In this document: positions 14,145 to 22,687 of the stretch, piece by piece
Layout: each line of letters starts with the position of its first letter
Position numbering within the stretch: position 1 is the stretch's first letter
Position numbers and translations under genes: made by a program
Notes under the pieces: model-generated
Database searches by the model: none
Told to the model about the DNA's origin: nothing
The model's input: only the letters and a program-made list of their open reading frames with translations
Assembly (NCBI RefSeq): GCF_024297185.1
Contig: NZ_JANCTD010000008.1
Span: forward strand, 124,001 to 188,000
Origin: Lewinella sp. JB7
GTDB lineage: Bacteria > Bacteroidota > Bacteroidia > Chitinophagales > Saprospiraceae
Direction: 5' to 3'
DNA length: 64,000 bases

Positions 14145-15134
14145 TCAGGCCAGGAGTTTCCGCAGGACGGCGCGGGCCCGACCGCTGACGATGCTTTCCC
14201 GGGCTTCCGCGACGCAGTCGGGCAGGCTGCGGTCGGGGTGGATGACGTGAATGGCCAAACCGGCGTTGGCGCACACGACCGCCGTCTGCGCTTCCGTGGC
14301 TGTATTATCCAGGACTCCCAGAAAGATGGCTTTCCCTTCTTCGGGGGTCTCTCCCCCGTACAGGGCTTCCGGGGGGAGGGTCGGGAGCGAAAAATCTTCC
14401 GGGTTCAGTACCCCCTGGCTCCTGCGTCCCCGCACGCTGGCTCCGCCGGTCAGGCTTATTTCGTCGTAGCCGTCCATGGCGTGAACGATCAGGTATTCCC
14501 GGGCTTCCTCCGTCTGCAACATATAGTCGTAGATGCGGCTGACCTCCCGGTCATAGGTGCCCAGCAATTGGTAGCGTGGGCGGGCGGGGTTGATGAGCGG
14601 CCCGAGTAGATTGAAGAAGGTCCGTACGCGCAGGGCCTTGCGGACGGGCACTACGTTCTTCATGGCCGGATGAAACAGGGGGGCGTGGAGAAAGCAGATG
14701 CCCGCCCGGTCGAGGTCGCCGAGCAAGCGGTCCCGTTCGTTGGAGAAGGTATAGCCCAGCGCGAGGAGTACGTCGCTGCTTCCCACGTTGCTGCTGACGC
14801 CGTAGCTGCCGTGTTTCGTCACCGCGTAGCCGGCTCCCGCAACGACCACGCAGGAAAGGGTGGAAATATTAAAGGTATTCTTTCCGTCGCCGCCGGTGCC
14901 GACGATGTCGATGGTGTGGCGTCCCTCCAGATCGAGGGGGACGGCGAGTTCGAGTAGGGCATCCCGGAAGCCCTGTATCTCGGAGAGGGATACGGGGCGC
15001 ATATTGATGGCGGAGACCACGGCGGCGATCTCGGGGTCGGCGGCTTCCCCGTTCGCGATGCGTAATAGGGTGGTGTAGGCCGTGGCGCGACTCAGGGGGT
15101 GGCGGGCATACAGTTGAGTGAGAAGGGACTTCAT
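14145..15134 (-). CDS. trpD: Anthranilate phosphoribosyltransferase
   Basis: 329 residues from the ATG at 15134; a TTG two codons upstream is less likely. The PRPP/Mg-binding signature DIVGTGGDGKNTFNIST and the anthranilate-site motif KHGSYGVSSNVGSSDVL are intact, as is FNLLGPLINPARP. It transfers phosphoribose to anthranilate. The start lies only 6 bp after the stop of the barrel gene upstream, so it is probably co-transcribed with it. trpE and trpG are not adjacent, and trpA/trpB do not follow trpF, so the pathway is split across loci. Confidence 0.97.
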   Translation of the reverse strand: MKSLLTQLYARHPLSRATAYTTLLRIANGEAADPEIAAVVSAINMRPVSLSEIQGFRDALLELAVPLDLEGRHTIDIVGTGGDGKNTFNISTLSCVVVAGAGYAVTKHGSYGVSSNVGSSDVLLALGYTFSNERDRLLGDLDRAGICFLHAPLFHPAMKNVVPVRKALRVRTFFNLLGPLINPARPRYQLLGTYDREVSRIYDYMLQTEEAREYLIVHAMDGYDEISLTGGASVRGRRSQGVLNPEDFSLPTLPPEALYGGETPEEGKAIFLGVLDNTATEAQTAVVCANAGLAIHVIHPDRSLPDCVAEARESIVSGRARAVLRKLLA

Positions 15135-15140
15135 CGGCAA

Positions 15141-16028
15141 TTAAAATCTGAATCCGACGCTCGCCTGGATGACGCGGTTGTAGTCCTTATCGTCGGTATT
15201 GTATTCCCGCTCCGTCGAGCCGACCGTGCGGGTCAGGCGCTGGTCGTTCTCGCCCCGGGTAGCATCCGTGAGGCCGAGCTGGTAGCGGAGGCCGAGGTAG
15301 AGGCCGTTGTTGAGAAAGAAGGCGGCGCCACCGACGAGCCCGAAGTCGAAGCGGCGGTAGAGGGGGGTGTTATCGCCGGCGTTATAATAGGCATCGATGA
15401 CGGAGGGGGGGAAGATGCCCGTGGATAGGCGGGTTTCGCTGACCTCGACAACCGCCGCTCCGCCGATGCGATCGTCGAAGTAGTTATAGTCGTAGTTAAA
15501 GGAGATGACGTCCGGTAACCGCCGTTCGTCTACCGTTATATTGTTGGAGTAAGTCGCTGAACCCGAGGCCCGGCTGTTCACCAGGAAGGCCGCGGTGACC
15601 CCTCCTTCCAGCTCCAGCGGTCCCAGGCGGTAGTAGGCGACCAGGGGGATATCGATGTAGCTGTTCAGCACGTCGCGTTCGCTCTCCAGCGAACCGGTAA
15701 TGCGGGTACCCTGGGTATCGTTAGCATCGGCATAGAGGTAAAAATAGGAGGGGCCCGTATAACGGACCTCGCCGCCCTTCTGACTGTACATAAGGTCGGC
15801 CTTGAGACCAAACAGGTCGGTGATCTCGTAGGCAAACGTTGCCCCGACGTGGAAGCCCGTGGTGCGCTTGAACTCTTCGAGCGTCGTACCCGCGTCATCC
15901 ATTTCGGCATCGCCCTGAAAAGTGATGAAGTTGAGGCCGGCCCGGAAGCCACCGCTAAACTCCTGGCCCGGAAGCAGGGTGCAGGCTAATAAGAGGGGCA
16001 ACAGGGCGGCGACGCGCAGTAGTTTCAT
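15141..16028 (-). CDS. PorT-like outer membrane beta-barrel protein
   Basis: 295 residues with an N-terminal signal peptide (hydrophobic to about residue 20, cleavage near LLPGQ). The rest alternates aromatic and polar residues in beta-strand fashion and begins with GGFRAGLNFITFQGD, typical of the PorT/OMP_b-brl families. It ends in Phe (VGFRF), as outer membrane barrels do. Its cargo or function is unknown. It is the most upstream gene of the minus-strand run leading into trpD with a 6-bp gap. The 239-bp region upstream, 16029-16267, is divergent to nfu. Confidence 0.75.
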   Translation of the reverse strand: MKLLRVAALLPLLLACTLLPGQEFSGGFRAGLNFITFQGDAEMDDAGTTLEEFKRTTGFHVGATFAYEITDLFGLKADLMYSQKGGEVRYTGPSYFYLYADANDTQGTRITGSLESERDVLNSYIDIPLVAYYRLGPLELEGGVTAAFLVNSRASGSATYSNNITVDERRLPDVISFNYDYNYFDDRIGGAAVVEVSETRLSTGIFPPSVIDAYYNAGDNTPLYRRFDFGLVGGAAFFLNNGLYLGLRYQLGLTDATRGENDQRLTRTVGSTEREYNTDDKDYNRVIQASVGFRF

Positions 16029-16267
16029 GATGGGGGTTTATGGGTGTAAAGATGCGCGATATATGTGAATCGGGCCCCTCCCCGGTCCGTATCTTGTACG
16101 GGCACGGAGGGGGACAATCGTAGTAGGGAAGTGTAAAAACCTTCGTCGGCAGAATGGCTTTAGCCAACAAATGATCAGATGGAGGGTAAACCGCGCCTCC
16201 CGCTCCGTTCCCATATGGCCGTTTCAACCCATCTTCTCTACCAGACGTTAGGGTACAAAAGATCACC

Positions 16268-16885
16268 ATGAGTCAAGCTACCGCCACCAAGCGCCCCGTC
16301 CTGCTCTACACCGAACAGACCCCGAACCCCGAAACGCTGAAATTCGTGACCAACCGGATGCTCTACAACGGCACCGCGGAATTTCGCGAAGAGGAATTCG
16401 CCCGGGAGTGGTCGCCGCTGGCCACCGAGCTCTACGACTTCCCCTACGTCAAGAAGGTGTACATCGCCAATAACTACGTGACGATCACCAAGGAATTCAA
16501 TTACGGCTGGGACGACATCATGCTCAAGCTGAAGGAATTCGTCAAGGGTTACCTGGAGGAGAACAAGCCCATCATCAAGGATGGCTTCGCCGAGGCCGTC
16601 GCCGCCATCGAAGCCGAGCGTGGGGTAGGATACGAGTACACCGAAGACGAGGCGGAAACCGTTGCTCAAATCAAGGAGCTCATCGATACTTACGTCAAGC
16701 CCGCCGTGGAAATGGACGGAGGCAACATCGAATTCAAATCGTTCCAGGACGGCGTAGTCACGGTCATCATGCAGGGAGCATGTTCCGGCTGCCCGAGCTC
16801 TACCGTTACCCTGAAGTCCGGCATCGAGCAGATGCTCAAGCGGATGATGCCGCAGGTCAAGGAGGTGGTGCAGGAAATGGGGTAA
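16268..16885 (+). CDS. NifU/NFU1-type Fe-S cluster carrier
   Basis: 205 residues in two domains. The N-terminal Nfu_N scaffold domain (residues ~10-100) begins LLYTEQTPNPETLKFVTNRML, and the C-terminal NifU-like domain (residues ~130-205) carries the cluster-ligating pair Cys172/Cys175 in GACSGCPSS. This layout is that of NFU1, which holds a [4Fe-4S] cluster between two subunits and hands it to targets such as lipoyl and biotin synthases. It is followed by bioA, fdx and iscX on the same strand, consistent with a Fe-S supply neighbourhood. Confidence 0.93.
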   Translation: MSQATATKRPVLLYTEQTPNPETLKFVTNRMLYNGTAEFREEEFAREWSPLATELYDFPYVKKVYIANNYVTITKEFNYGWDDIMLKLKEFVKGYLEENKPIIKDGFAEAVAAIEAERGVGYEYTEDEAETVAQIKELIDTYVKPAVEMDGGNIEFKSFQDGVVTVIMQGACSGCPSSTVTLKSGIEQMLKRMMPQVKEVVQEMG

Positions 16886-16888
16886 GGG

Positions 16889-16956
16889 ATTTACTATTCA
16901 TCATTTCCAATATCTAATTTACAATTTGCGTGGAAGCTCGCTGCGCTCGTGGCGTT
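16889..16956. repeat. ATTTnnn heptamer array plus GC-rich motif
   Basis: AT steps occur at 16889, 16896, 16903, 16910, 16917 and 16924 (exact 7-bp phase). They are followed by AGCTCGCTGCGCTCGTGG at about 16936-16953. This is the same two-part layout as at 10128-10180. It fills most of the nfu-bioA spacer. Confidence 0.8.
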
Positions 16957-16989
16957 GGGTGGCTCCCGGAACGCTGCTGTGCCCAGTAG

Positions 16990-18285
16990 ATGATTGACTC
17001 TTCTGACCTTGATTTCGACCGACGTCACTTATGGCATCCCTACACGAGTCTGGCCGATCCGCTGCCGGTTTATGCGGTAGAGTCGGCGAATGGGTATCGG
17101 TTGAAACTGGCTGACGGGCGCGAGTTGGTCGACGGCATGTCGAGTTGGTGGTGCGCCATTCACGGCTACAACGTGCCGGAACTCAACCGGGCGGCCACCG
17201 ATCAGCTGGCCAAGATGTCGCACGTCATGTTTGGTGGACTTACCCACGAACCGGCTATTGAATTAGGTAGGCGGTTGGTGGAGATTACGCCGGACGGTCT
17301 CGAGCGGGTATTTCTGGCCGATAGCGGTTCGGTAAGCGTCGAGGTCGCCATGAAAATGGCCGTTCAGTACCAGCACGCACGGGGGCGCAGCCGCACTACC
17401 TTCCTCACCCTGCGGGGCGGCTACCACGGAGATACGACGGGCCCGATGTCGGTCTGCGATCCGGTGACGGGTATGCACCAACTCTTTACGGGTTTTCTAC
17501 CCAAACACGAATTCTACGACCGCCCACCCGGTGGTTACGACGCGCCGGTTGCTACCGCTTACCTCGCGGGCCTGAAAGCGTTTTTCGCCACCCACGCCGA
17601 TCGCGCCGCGGCCTTCATCGTCGAACCGGTGGTACAGGGGGCTGGGGGAATGCACTTTTACAATCCAGCTTATCTACGCGTCTTTCGGGAACTCTGCGAC
17701 CGTCACGGACTGCTCCTGATCTACGACGAGATTGCCACCGGTTTTGGACGGACGGGCAAGCTCTTCGCGGGCGGGGACGCGGGAGCAATTCCCGACATAA
17801 TGACCGTAGGGAAAGCCCTCACCGGCGGATACCTGACCCTGGCGGCTACGCTCTGTACCGGCGAAGTGGCGGATACCATCGGGCGCGGCGAGGCGGGCGT
17901 AATGATGCACGGCCCAACCTTCATGGCCAACCCGCTGGCCTGTGCCGTGGCCGTGGCCAGTATCGACCTGCTACTACGCGAGGACTGGCAAGCCCGTATT
18001 CATCGCATTTCCCGGGGGCTGTCGCTGCACCTGCGCCCCGCCGCCCGGAGTGCCGCCGTGAAGGAAGTGCGCGTACTCGGAGCCATTGGGGTGGTGGAGA
18101 CACGGGATGCGGTGGACGTCGCGAAGTTCCAAGCCTTCTGCGTGGAGCGCGGAGTCTGGATCAGACCCTTCGGCCGCCTGATCTACCTGATGCCTCCTTA
18201 CGTCATAAGTGACGACGCCTTAGAACTGCTGTGCACTACGGTCGTTAAATATGTTCTAGCTTTGCAACCCGAAAATGACCCCTGA
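16990..18285 (+). CDS. bioA: Adenosylmethionine-8-amino-7-oxononanoate aminotransferase
   Basis: 431-residue fold-type I PLP enzyme. HLWHPYTS at 14-21 and [14 protein letters not shown] near 48 are BioA signatures that distinguish it from other class III aminotransferases. [13 protein letters not shown] follows, then the PLP-binding [13 protein letters not shown] and the Schiff-base Lys in [10 protein letters not shown]. It converts KAPA to DAPA using S-adenosylmethionine. Other bio genes are not in the window. The fdx promoter-like element lies within its last codons. Confidence 0.95.
   Translation: MIDSSDLDFDRRHLWHPYTSLADPLPVYAVESANGYRLKLADGRELVDGMSSWWCAIHGYNVPELNRAATDQLAKMSHVMFGGLTHEPAIELGRRLVEITPDGLERVFLADSGSVSVEVAMKMAVQYQHARGRSRTTFLTLRGGYHGDTTGPMSVCDPVTGMHQLFTGFLPKHEFYDRPPGGYDAPVATAYLAGLKAFFATHADRAAAFIVEPVVQGAGGMHFYNPAYLRVFRELCDRHGLLLIYDEIATGFGRTGKLFAGGDAGAIPDIMTVGKALTGGYLTLAATLCTGEVADTIGRGEAGVMMHGPTFMANPLACAVAVASIDLLLREDWQARIHRISRGLSLHLRPAARSAAVKEVRVLGAIGVVETRDAVDVAKFQAFCVERGVWIRPFGRLIYLMPPYVISDDALELLCTTVVKYVLALQPENDP
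18257..18264 (+). promoter_or_regulatory. -7 promoter element of fdx inside the bioA 3' end
   Basis: TAGCTTTG matches TAnnTTTG and lies 24 bp before the ATG at 18289, so the ferredoxin gene may be transcribed separately as well as from upstream. Confidence 0.45.
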
Positions 18286-18288
18286 CCG

Positions 18289-18630
18289 ATGGCTACCGTA
18301 AAATTTACCTTTGAGGATAAGAATATTCCGCCCAAAACGGTGGAAAACGTCCCCACGGATGTAAGCATTCTGGAGGTGACCGAGGAGAATGGCATTCACC
18401 TGAATCACAACTGCGGTGAGGTATGCGCCTGCTCGACCTGCCATATCTACGTCAACAGTGGTGAAGACGCGCTGGAAGAGATCAGCGATAAGGAAGAGGA
18501 CTTCATCGACCGGGCCATCAACCCCCGCATCGAAAGCCGCCTCGGCTGCCAGGCCGTGATCCTGGACGAGGACGCCGTCATCGAAGTAGAAATCCCGGAT
18601 CAGAGCCGTATCATCGGACACGAACACTAA
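18289..18630 (+). CDS. fdx: [2Fe-2S] ferredoxin, adrenodoxin/Isc type
   Basis: 113 residues. Cluster ligands Cys42-x5-Cys48-x2-Cys51 and Cys87 follow the ISC/adrenodoxin pattern; Cys46 is an extra, non-ligand cysteine. The acidic face GEDALEEISDKEED is typical of the interaction surface with IscS or a reductase. It is longer at the N-terminus than plant ferredoxins and suited to Fe-S cluster assembly. Followed by iscX, as in isc operons. Confidence 0.93.
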   Translation: MATVKFTFEDKNIPPKTVENVPTDVSILEVTEENGIHLNHNCGEVCACSTCHIYVNSGEDALEEISDKEEDFIDRAINPRIESRLGCQAVILDEDAVIEVEIPDQSRIIGHEH

Positions 18631-18735
18631 GTAGTAGGTTAGTTCTTTAGTCCGTTATAGGCAATGCTTTGCCCAGTCCGTCGACTAAGGAATTTGACCA
18701 CTAATGCTTTATTGCCTAACGAACTAAACTACTAC
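18631..18735. repeat. Imperfect inverted repeat built of 8-bp-phased TTAG/CTAA units
   Basis: The left arm 18631-18665 carries TTAG or TTA at 18639, 18647 and 18655. The right arm 18711-18735 carries CTAA/CTAC at 18716, 18724 and 18732. The arms are reverse complements apart from a roughly 10-base insertion in the left one. They would form a long hairpin with about a 45-nt loop between fdx and iscX. Confidence 0.7.
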
Positions 18736-18738
18736 ATT

Positions 18739-18984
18739 TTGAGCTTTAAAGACTTCAACGACTTTCCCTTCGGCTGGGCCGATCACGAGGATATCGCCAT
18801 TGCGTTGTACGATAAATTCGGCGATGACTTCGGACAGGATAAGATCTACCGCATCCGCTTCACCGACTTACTCGACTGGATCCTCGAAATCCCGCAGTTC
18901 ACCGGTACCCGCGAGCAATCTACCGAAGAGCACCTCGAGCAAATTCAGGCGAAGTGGGTGTATGAGTGGAGGGAGAATCAGTGA
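18739..18984 (+). CDS. iscX: Fe-S cluster assembly protein IscX
   Basis: 81 residues from the TTG at 18739. An ATG at 18664 in the same frame would add 25 residues encoded by the inverted repeat and is unlikely. Family residues are clear: WADHEDIAIALYDKFGDDF, then RIRFTDLLDWILEIPQF, then a Trp-containing end (IQAKWVYEW). IscX is an acidic frataxin-like modulator that binds IscS and tunes Fe-S assembly. E. coli IscX is 66 residues, so this one is slightly longer. The fdx-iscX order matches the end of the proteobacterial isc operon, but iscS, iscU and hscAB are not here. Confidence 0.85.
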   Translation: MSFKDFNDFPFGWADHEDIAIALYDKFGDDFGQDKIYRIRFTDLLDWILEIPQFTGTREQSTEEHLEQIQAKWVYEWRENQ

Positions 18985-18985
18985 T

Positions 18986-19106
18986 TGGTAGTGTGGTAGG
19001 TTGGTAGTGGGGTAATATGGTCTTGTAGACTACCACATTACCACCATACCACCCTACCACCCTACCACCCTACCACCCTACCATCCTACCAAATTACCAC
19101 CATACC
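18986..19106. repeat. Inverted pair of octamer arrays (TGGTAGnn / CCACCCTA)
   Basis: The left arm has TGGT/GGGT-type octamers from 18986 to about 19021. The right arm has nine 8-bp units from 19033 to 19104, four of them exactly CCACCCTA. The arms are largely reverse complements, so a long hairpin is possible between iscX and kdsC. It ends directly before the kdsC ATG at 19111. Confidence 0.85.
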
Positions 19107-19110
19107 AGAA

Positions 19111-19644
19111 ATGAACGAACTCGAACGCTTCGCAGACATTACCACCTTCATCTTCGACGTCGATGGGGTACTGACCAATTCGCAGTTGATCATACTCGAG
19201 GACGGCGGCTTGTTGCGGCAGATGAACGTGCGGGATGGGTACGCCATCAAACGGGCGCTGGAGAAAGGGTACCGGGTATGCGTGATCACGGGGGGGAAGA
19301 GCCAGGGCGTGGTGTCGCGACTGCAGGGGCTCGGAGTAGTGGATATCTATTACGGCGTACAGGATAAGGTAGAGGCGTACCGGGAATTTATGGACCTCTA
19401 CGACCTAGACGACGAGCACGTGCTGTTTATGGGCGACGACGTGCCGGACTACGAGGTAATGCGGCTGGTGGGATTTCCGACCTGCCCGCAGGATGCCTGC
19501 CCGGAAATCCTGTCGATCGCCAAGTACGTCAGCAGCAGGTGCGGGGGCGCGGGAGCGGTGCGGGACGTGATCGAGCGGACCCTGCGGTTACACGGAAAGT
19601 GGCTGCCCGACGATCCGGCCGATGCGTTACCGACGAGTGTTTAG
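19111..19644 (+). CDS. kdsC: 3-deoxy-D-manno-octulosonate 8-phosphate phosphatase
   Basis: 177-residue HAD phosphatase of the short, capless C0 type. The nucleophile Asp16 and acid/base Asp18 are in FDVDGVLT; the motif II Thr is in CVITGGKS; a Lys (QDKVEAY) and the motif III GDDVPDYE complete the site. KdsC tetramers dephosphorylate KDO-8-phosphate for lipid A core synthesis, so this organism should make KDO-containing lipopolysaccharide. It is not next to kdsA/B/D. Confidence 0.93.
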   Translation: MNELERFADITTFIFDVDGVLTNSQLIILEDGGLLRQMNVRDGYAIKRALEKGYRVCVITGGKSQGVVSRLQGLGVVDIYYGVQDKVEAYREFMDLYDLDDEHVLFMGDDVPDYEVMRLVGFPTCPQDACPEILSIAKYVSSRCGGAGAVRDVIERTLRLHGKWLPDDPADALPTSV

Positions 19645-19651
19645 GGCACAA

Positions 19652-20242
19652 CTACTTATCTTCAAGATCGACGTTTTGGTATAGCTCACGTAGTGGGAGT
19701 ATAACGCCAATACTTTTCAACTCGATTGAATCTTCTAGTCCATCAGCGTAGTGGAAGCTGCCAAGATTGCTTTCCTCATGGCGTCGGTAGAGGGTGACGT
19801 GCGCTTTGTCTTGATCAATCAGGAGATATTCTTTGAGCGTGATCAGTGACAGGTAGTACCGCATTTTAGCGCCCCGGTCGTAGTCTGCCGACGTCTCCGA
19901 GATCACTTCGACAACCACACGCGGATTAAGAATGGCACCCTTTATCATAGTGGATTCATTGATTTTTCCACAGACGACGGCGGCGTCGGGGTAGATGTAA
20001 CGGTGAGCGGCCTCAATCTCGATCTTTACATCTGAGTTCAGCGATATACAATTTTTACCCGCAACAGTTAAGGCATTTCCGATTAAACGTTGGGTGTTAG
20101 AACTTAAAATGGTGTGAGCGATCGTACCCCCGGCCATAGCATATACCTCACCGTTATGATATTCGTATCGCATTTCTCCCCGGTGCTCGAAGGAGAGGTA
20201 TTCAGATATAGGCAGTTTAGTGACTTGGGCTACGGCCATCAT
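19652..20242 (-). CDS. Uma2 family (DUF820) restriction-endonuclease-fold protein
   Basis: 196 residues. Core motifs of the PD-(D/E)XK fold are visible: an N-terminal helix region YEYHNGEVYAMAGG, YPDAAVVCG with the Asp near residue 103, and VVEVISETSADYDRGAKMRYY with the Glu and Lys that complete the site. Uma2 proteins are abundant in cyanobacteria and some Bacteroidota, often in many scattered copies, and their role is unknown. The gene looks clearly AT-richer than its neighbours and uses more A/T-ending codons, suggesting recent acquisition. It stands alone on the minus strand, 7 bp from the end of kdsC. Confidence 0.85.
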   Translation of the reverse strand: MMAVAQVTKLPISEYLSFEHRGEMRYEYHNGEVYAMAGGTIAHTILSSNTQRLIGNALTVAGKNCISLNSDVKIEIEAAHRYIYPDAAVVCGKINESTMIKGAILNPRVVVEVISETSADYDRGAKMRYYLSLITLKEYLLIDQDKAHVTLYRRHEESNLGSFHYADGLEDSIELKSIGVILPLRELYQNVDLEDK

Positions 20243-20299
20243 TCATTGCTTTGTGCTAATATACCCGGCTCCCGCGGCCCCGCCAAACAAATTGTTGCT

Positions 20300-20307
20300 T
20301 ATCTTGG
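20300..20307 (+). promoter_or_regulatory. Candidate -7 element of the UvrD-like helicase gene
   Basis: TATCTTGG differs from TAnnTTTG at one base and lies 21 bp before the ATG at 20329. Confidence 0.4.
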
Positions 20308-20328
20308 CCGCCCGCTCGAAACCGATAC

Positions 20329-22647
20329 ATGATGCCCGAACCCAAGACCAGCAGCTACCTTGATTCCCTCAACGACGTGCAGCGGCAGGCGGTCACGACC
20401 ACGGACGGGCCGGTGCTCGTAGTTGCCGGACCGGGATCGGGTAAAACGCGGGTGCTCACCTTCCGCATCGCTTACATCATCGAGCAGGGAACGGCCCCCT
20501 GGGAAATTCTCGCGCTGACCTTCACCAACAAGGCCGCCCGGGAGATGAAGGAGCGGATCGAGCACGTAGTCGGTAAACGGGCCAGCTACATCTGGGCGGG
20601 TACCTTCCACAGCCTGTTCGCGCGCATCCTGCGCGTGGAGGCCCAGCACATCGGCTACCCGAGCAACTTCACGATCTACGATACGGACGATACCAAGAGC
20701 CTGCTGAACTCCATCATCCGGGAGATGAACCTCGACACCAAGGTGTACGGAGCCAACGCGATCAAGAACCGGATCAGCTCGGCGAAAAGTAGCCTGATCA
20801 CCCCCAAGCTGTACGAAAAGAACGAGGAACTGCTGGCCCAGGATAAGATGGCCAATATGCCCCTCGTCTACAAGATCTACACCGCCTACGTCGCCCGCTG
20901 CAAACAGGCCGGCGCGATGGACTTCGACGACCTGCTGTTCCGCCTGTTCGAACTGATGCAGAACGTGCCGGAAGTGGTGCAGAAGTACCGGGAGAAGTTC
21001 AAGTACGTACTGGTCGACGAGTTTCAGGATACCAATACGCTGCAGTACGCCATCATCAAAAAACTGGTGCAGTACCCGGATAGTCCCCGCAACATCTGCG
21101 TGGTCGGTGATGACGCCCAGTCGATTTACGCGTTCCGTGGAGCGACCATCCAGAACATCCTCGATTTCGAGAACGACTTCGGCCAGCACAACATCCAGGT
21201 ATTCAAACTGGAACAGAATTACCGGAGCACGGAAAACATCGTAAATACGGCCAATGCCGTCATCAGCTACAACAAGCGACAGATCCAGAAAAATATTTGG
21301 AGCGACAAGGGCGTGGGTGACAAGATCCGCATCATCAAGGCCGTCGACGACAATGAGGAAGGAAGACGGGTGGCGGACACCATACTCGAACAGAAGAACC
21401 GCTACCACCTGCAGAACAGCGACGTAGCGATCCTGTACCGGACCAACTCCCAGTCGCGCATCTTCGAGGAATACCTGCGCCGCTTCAACATCGCCTACCG
21501 GGTGTACGGCGGACAGAGCTTCTACCAGCGCAAGGAGGTAAAGGACCTGATCGCCTACCTGCGCATGGTCGTCAATCCGAACGACGAAGAGGCCTTCCGC
21601 CGCTCCATCAATCACCCCAAACGGGGCATCGGCGGCACCAGTGTCGGGAAAGTAACGGCGCTCGCCCGTCAGCAAAATCTGACTTTGTTCGAGGCGCTCA
21701 AGCACGTCGCGCTGCCCAACCGTACCCGCCACGCCGCCGACGGTTACATCAGCCTCATCGAGGAAGCCACGGCAAAGGTCGATACCGCCAATGCTTACGA
21801 GCTCGCGGACCTGATCGCTAAGGGCAGCGGACTGACCGACATGCTGCGCAACGATAAATCCATCGAGGGCATGGGGCGTCTCGAAAACCACGAAGCACTG
21901 CTGGATGGCATCAAATCGTTCGTCGAAGACGACACTGTCATCGACACGGACACCCTGCCCGACAAATCCCTCGCTACCTATCTGCAGAATATCGCCCTCC
22001 TTACCGACGCCGACGAGAGCGATTCCAGCAACACCGACGTGGTCACCCTCATGTCGGTACACGCCGCCAAGGGCCTGGAGTACAAGTCCGTCTTCGTCGT
22101 AGGCCTGGAGGAAAAGCTCTTTCCCAGCTGGATGAGCATGGATAGTATGGAGGGGCTCGACGAGGAGCGCCGGCTATTCTACGTCGCCATCACCCGGGCC
22201 GAACTGTACCTGACGCTCAGCTACGCCAATACCCGGTACCGCTACGGGAAGATGGTCATGAACGAACCCAGCCGATTCCTGGCGGAGGTGCCGGCCGACG
22301 CCGTGGAGAATACCACCGGGGGCGGACGCCGCAGCAACGACTTCGAATTCGATAAGGTCGCCCGGCAGCGGGAACACCGGGCGCGGGTCACGGGCATCAC
22401 GCCCAATAAACGCCGGGGGACCGCCAAATTCGCCGCGCCTAAGGTGGATCCCGCCACCTTCGAGCCGAGTCCGGACAGCGAAGTCGAGACCGGGCGCCGG
22501 GTCCTGCACCTGAAATTCGGGGAGGGAAAGGTGCTGCACGTGGACGGAGGATCGGACAACCGCATCGCCACCATCCACTTTAGCGATCTGCCCCAACCGG
22601 AAAAGCGCATCATGCTGAAGTTCGCTAAGTTGCAGGTGCTGGATTAG
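20329..22647 (+). CDS. UvrD/PcrA-type ATP-dependent DNA helicase
   Basis: 772 residues, superfamily 1A helicase. Motifs run in order: Q motif LNDVQRQAV at 12-20, Walker A GPGSGKTR, ALTFTNKAAREMKER, GTFHSLFARILR, Walker B LVDEFQDTN, VVGDDAQSIYAFRGA, LEQNYRST, VTLMSVHAAKGLEYKSVFVVGL and RRLFYVAITRA. The C-terminus ends in a Tudor-like segment (VLHLKFGEGKVLHVDGG) as in PcrA, which contacts RNA polymerase. It should unwind DNA 3' to 5' in repair and replication restart. A second ATG follows the first by one codon. Confidence 0.95.
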   Translation: MMPEPKTSSYLDSLNDVQRQAVTTTDGPVLVVAGPGSGKTRVLTFRIAYIIEQGTAPWEILALTFTNKAAREMKERIEHVVGKRASYIWAGTFHSLFARILRVEAQHIGYPSNFTIYDTDDTKSLLNSIIREMNLDTKVYGANAIKNRISSAKSSLITPKLYEKNEELLAQDKMANMPLVYKIYTAYVARCKQAGAMDFDDLLFRLFELMQNVPEVVQKYREKFKYVLVDEFQDTNTLQYAIIKKLVQYPDSPRNICVVGDDAQSIYAFRGATIQNILDFENDFGQHNIQVFKLEQNYRSTENIVNTANAVISYNKRQIQKNIWSDKGVGDKIRIIKAVDDNEEGRRVADTILEQKNRYHLQNSDVAILYRTNSQSRIFEEYLRRFNIAYRVYGGQSFYQRKEVKDLIAYLRMVVNPNDEEAFRRSINHPKRGIGGTSVGKVTALARQQNLTLFEALKHVALPNRTRHAADGYISLIEEATAKVDTANAYELADLIAKGSGLTDMLRNDKSIEGMGRLENHEALLDGIKSFVEDDTVIDTDTLPDKSLATYLQNIALLTDADESDSSNTDVVTLMSVHAAKGLEYKSVFVVGLEEKLFPSWMSMDSMEGLDEERRLFYVAITRAELYLTLSYANTRYRYGKMVMNEPSRFLAEVPADAVENTTGGGRRSNDFEFDKVARQREHRARVTGITPNKRRGTAKFAAPKVDPATFEPSPDSEVETGRRVLHLKFGEGKVLHVDGGSDNRIATIHFSDLPQPEKRIMLKFAKLQVLD

Positions 22648-22687
22648 CGGAGTTCCGTTGCTTCGGGAAAGTTGCTACATTGGTCGC

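Noticed and set aside
19033-19106. Possible CRISPR array in the CCACCCTA repeats
   Set aside because: 8-bp tandem units without spacers.
20299-22062. Long open frame antisense to the UvrD-like helicase
   Set aside because: It lies entirely opposite a gene with all helicase motifs and arises from high GC at third codon positions.
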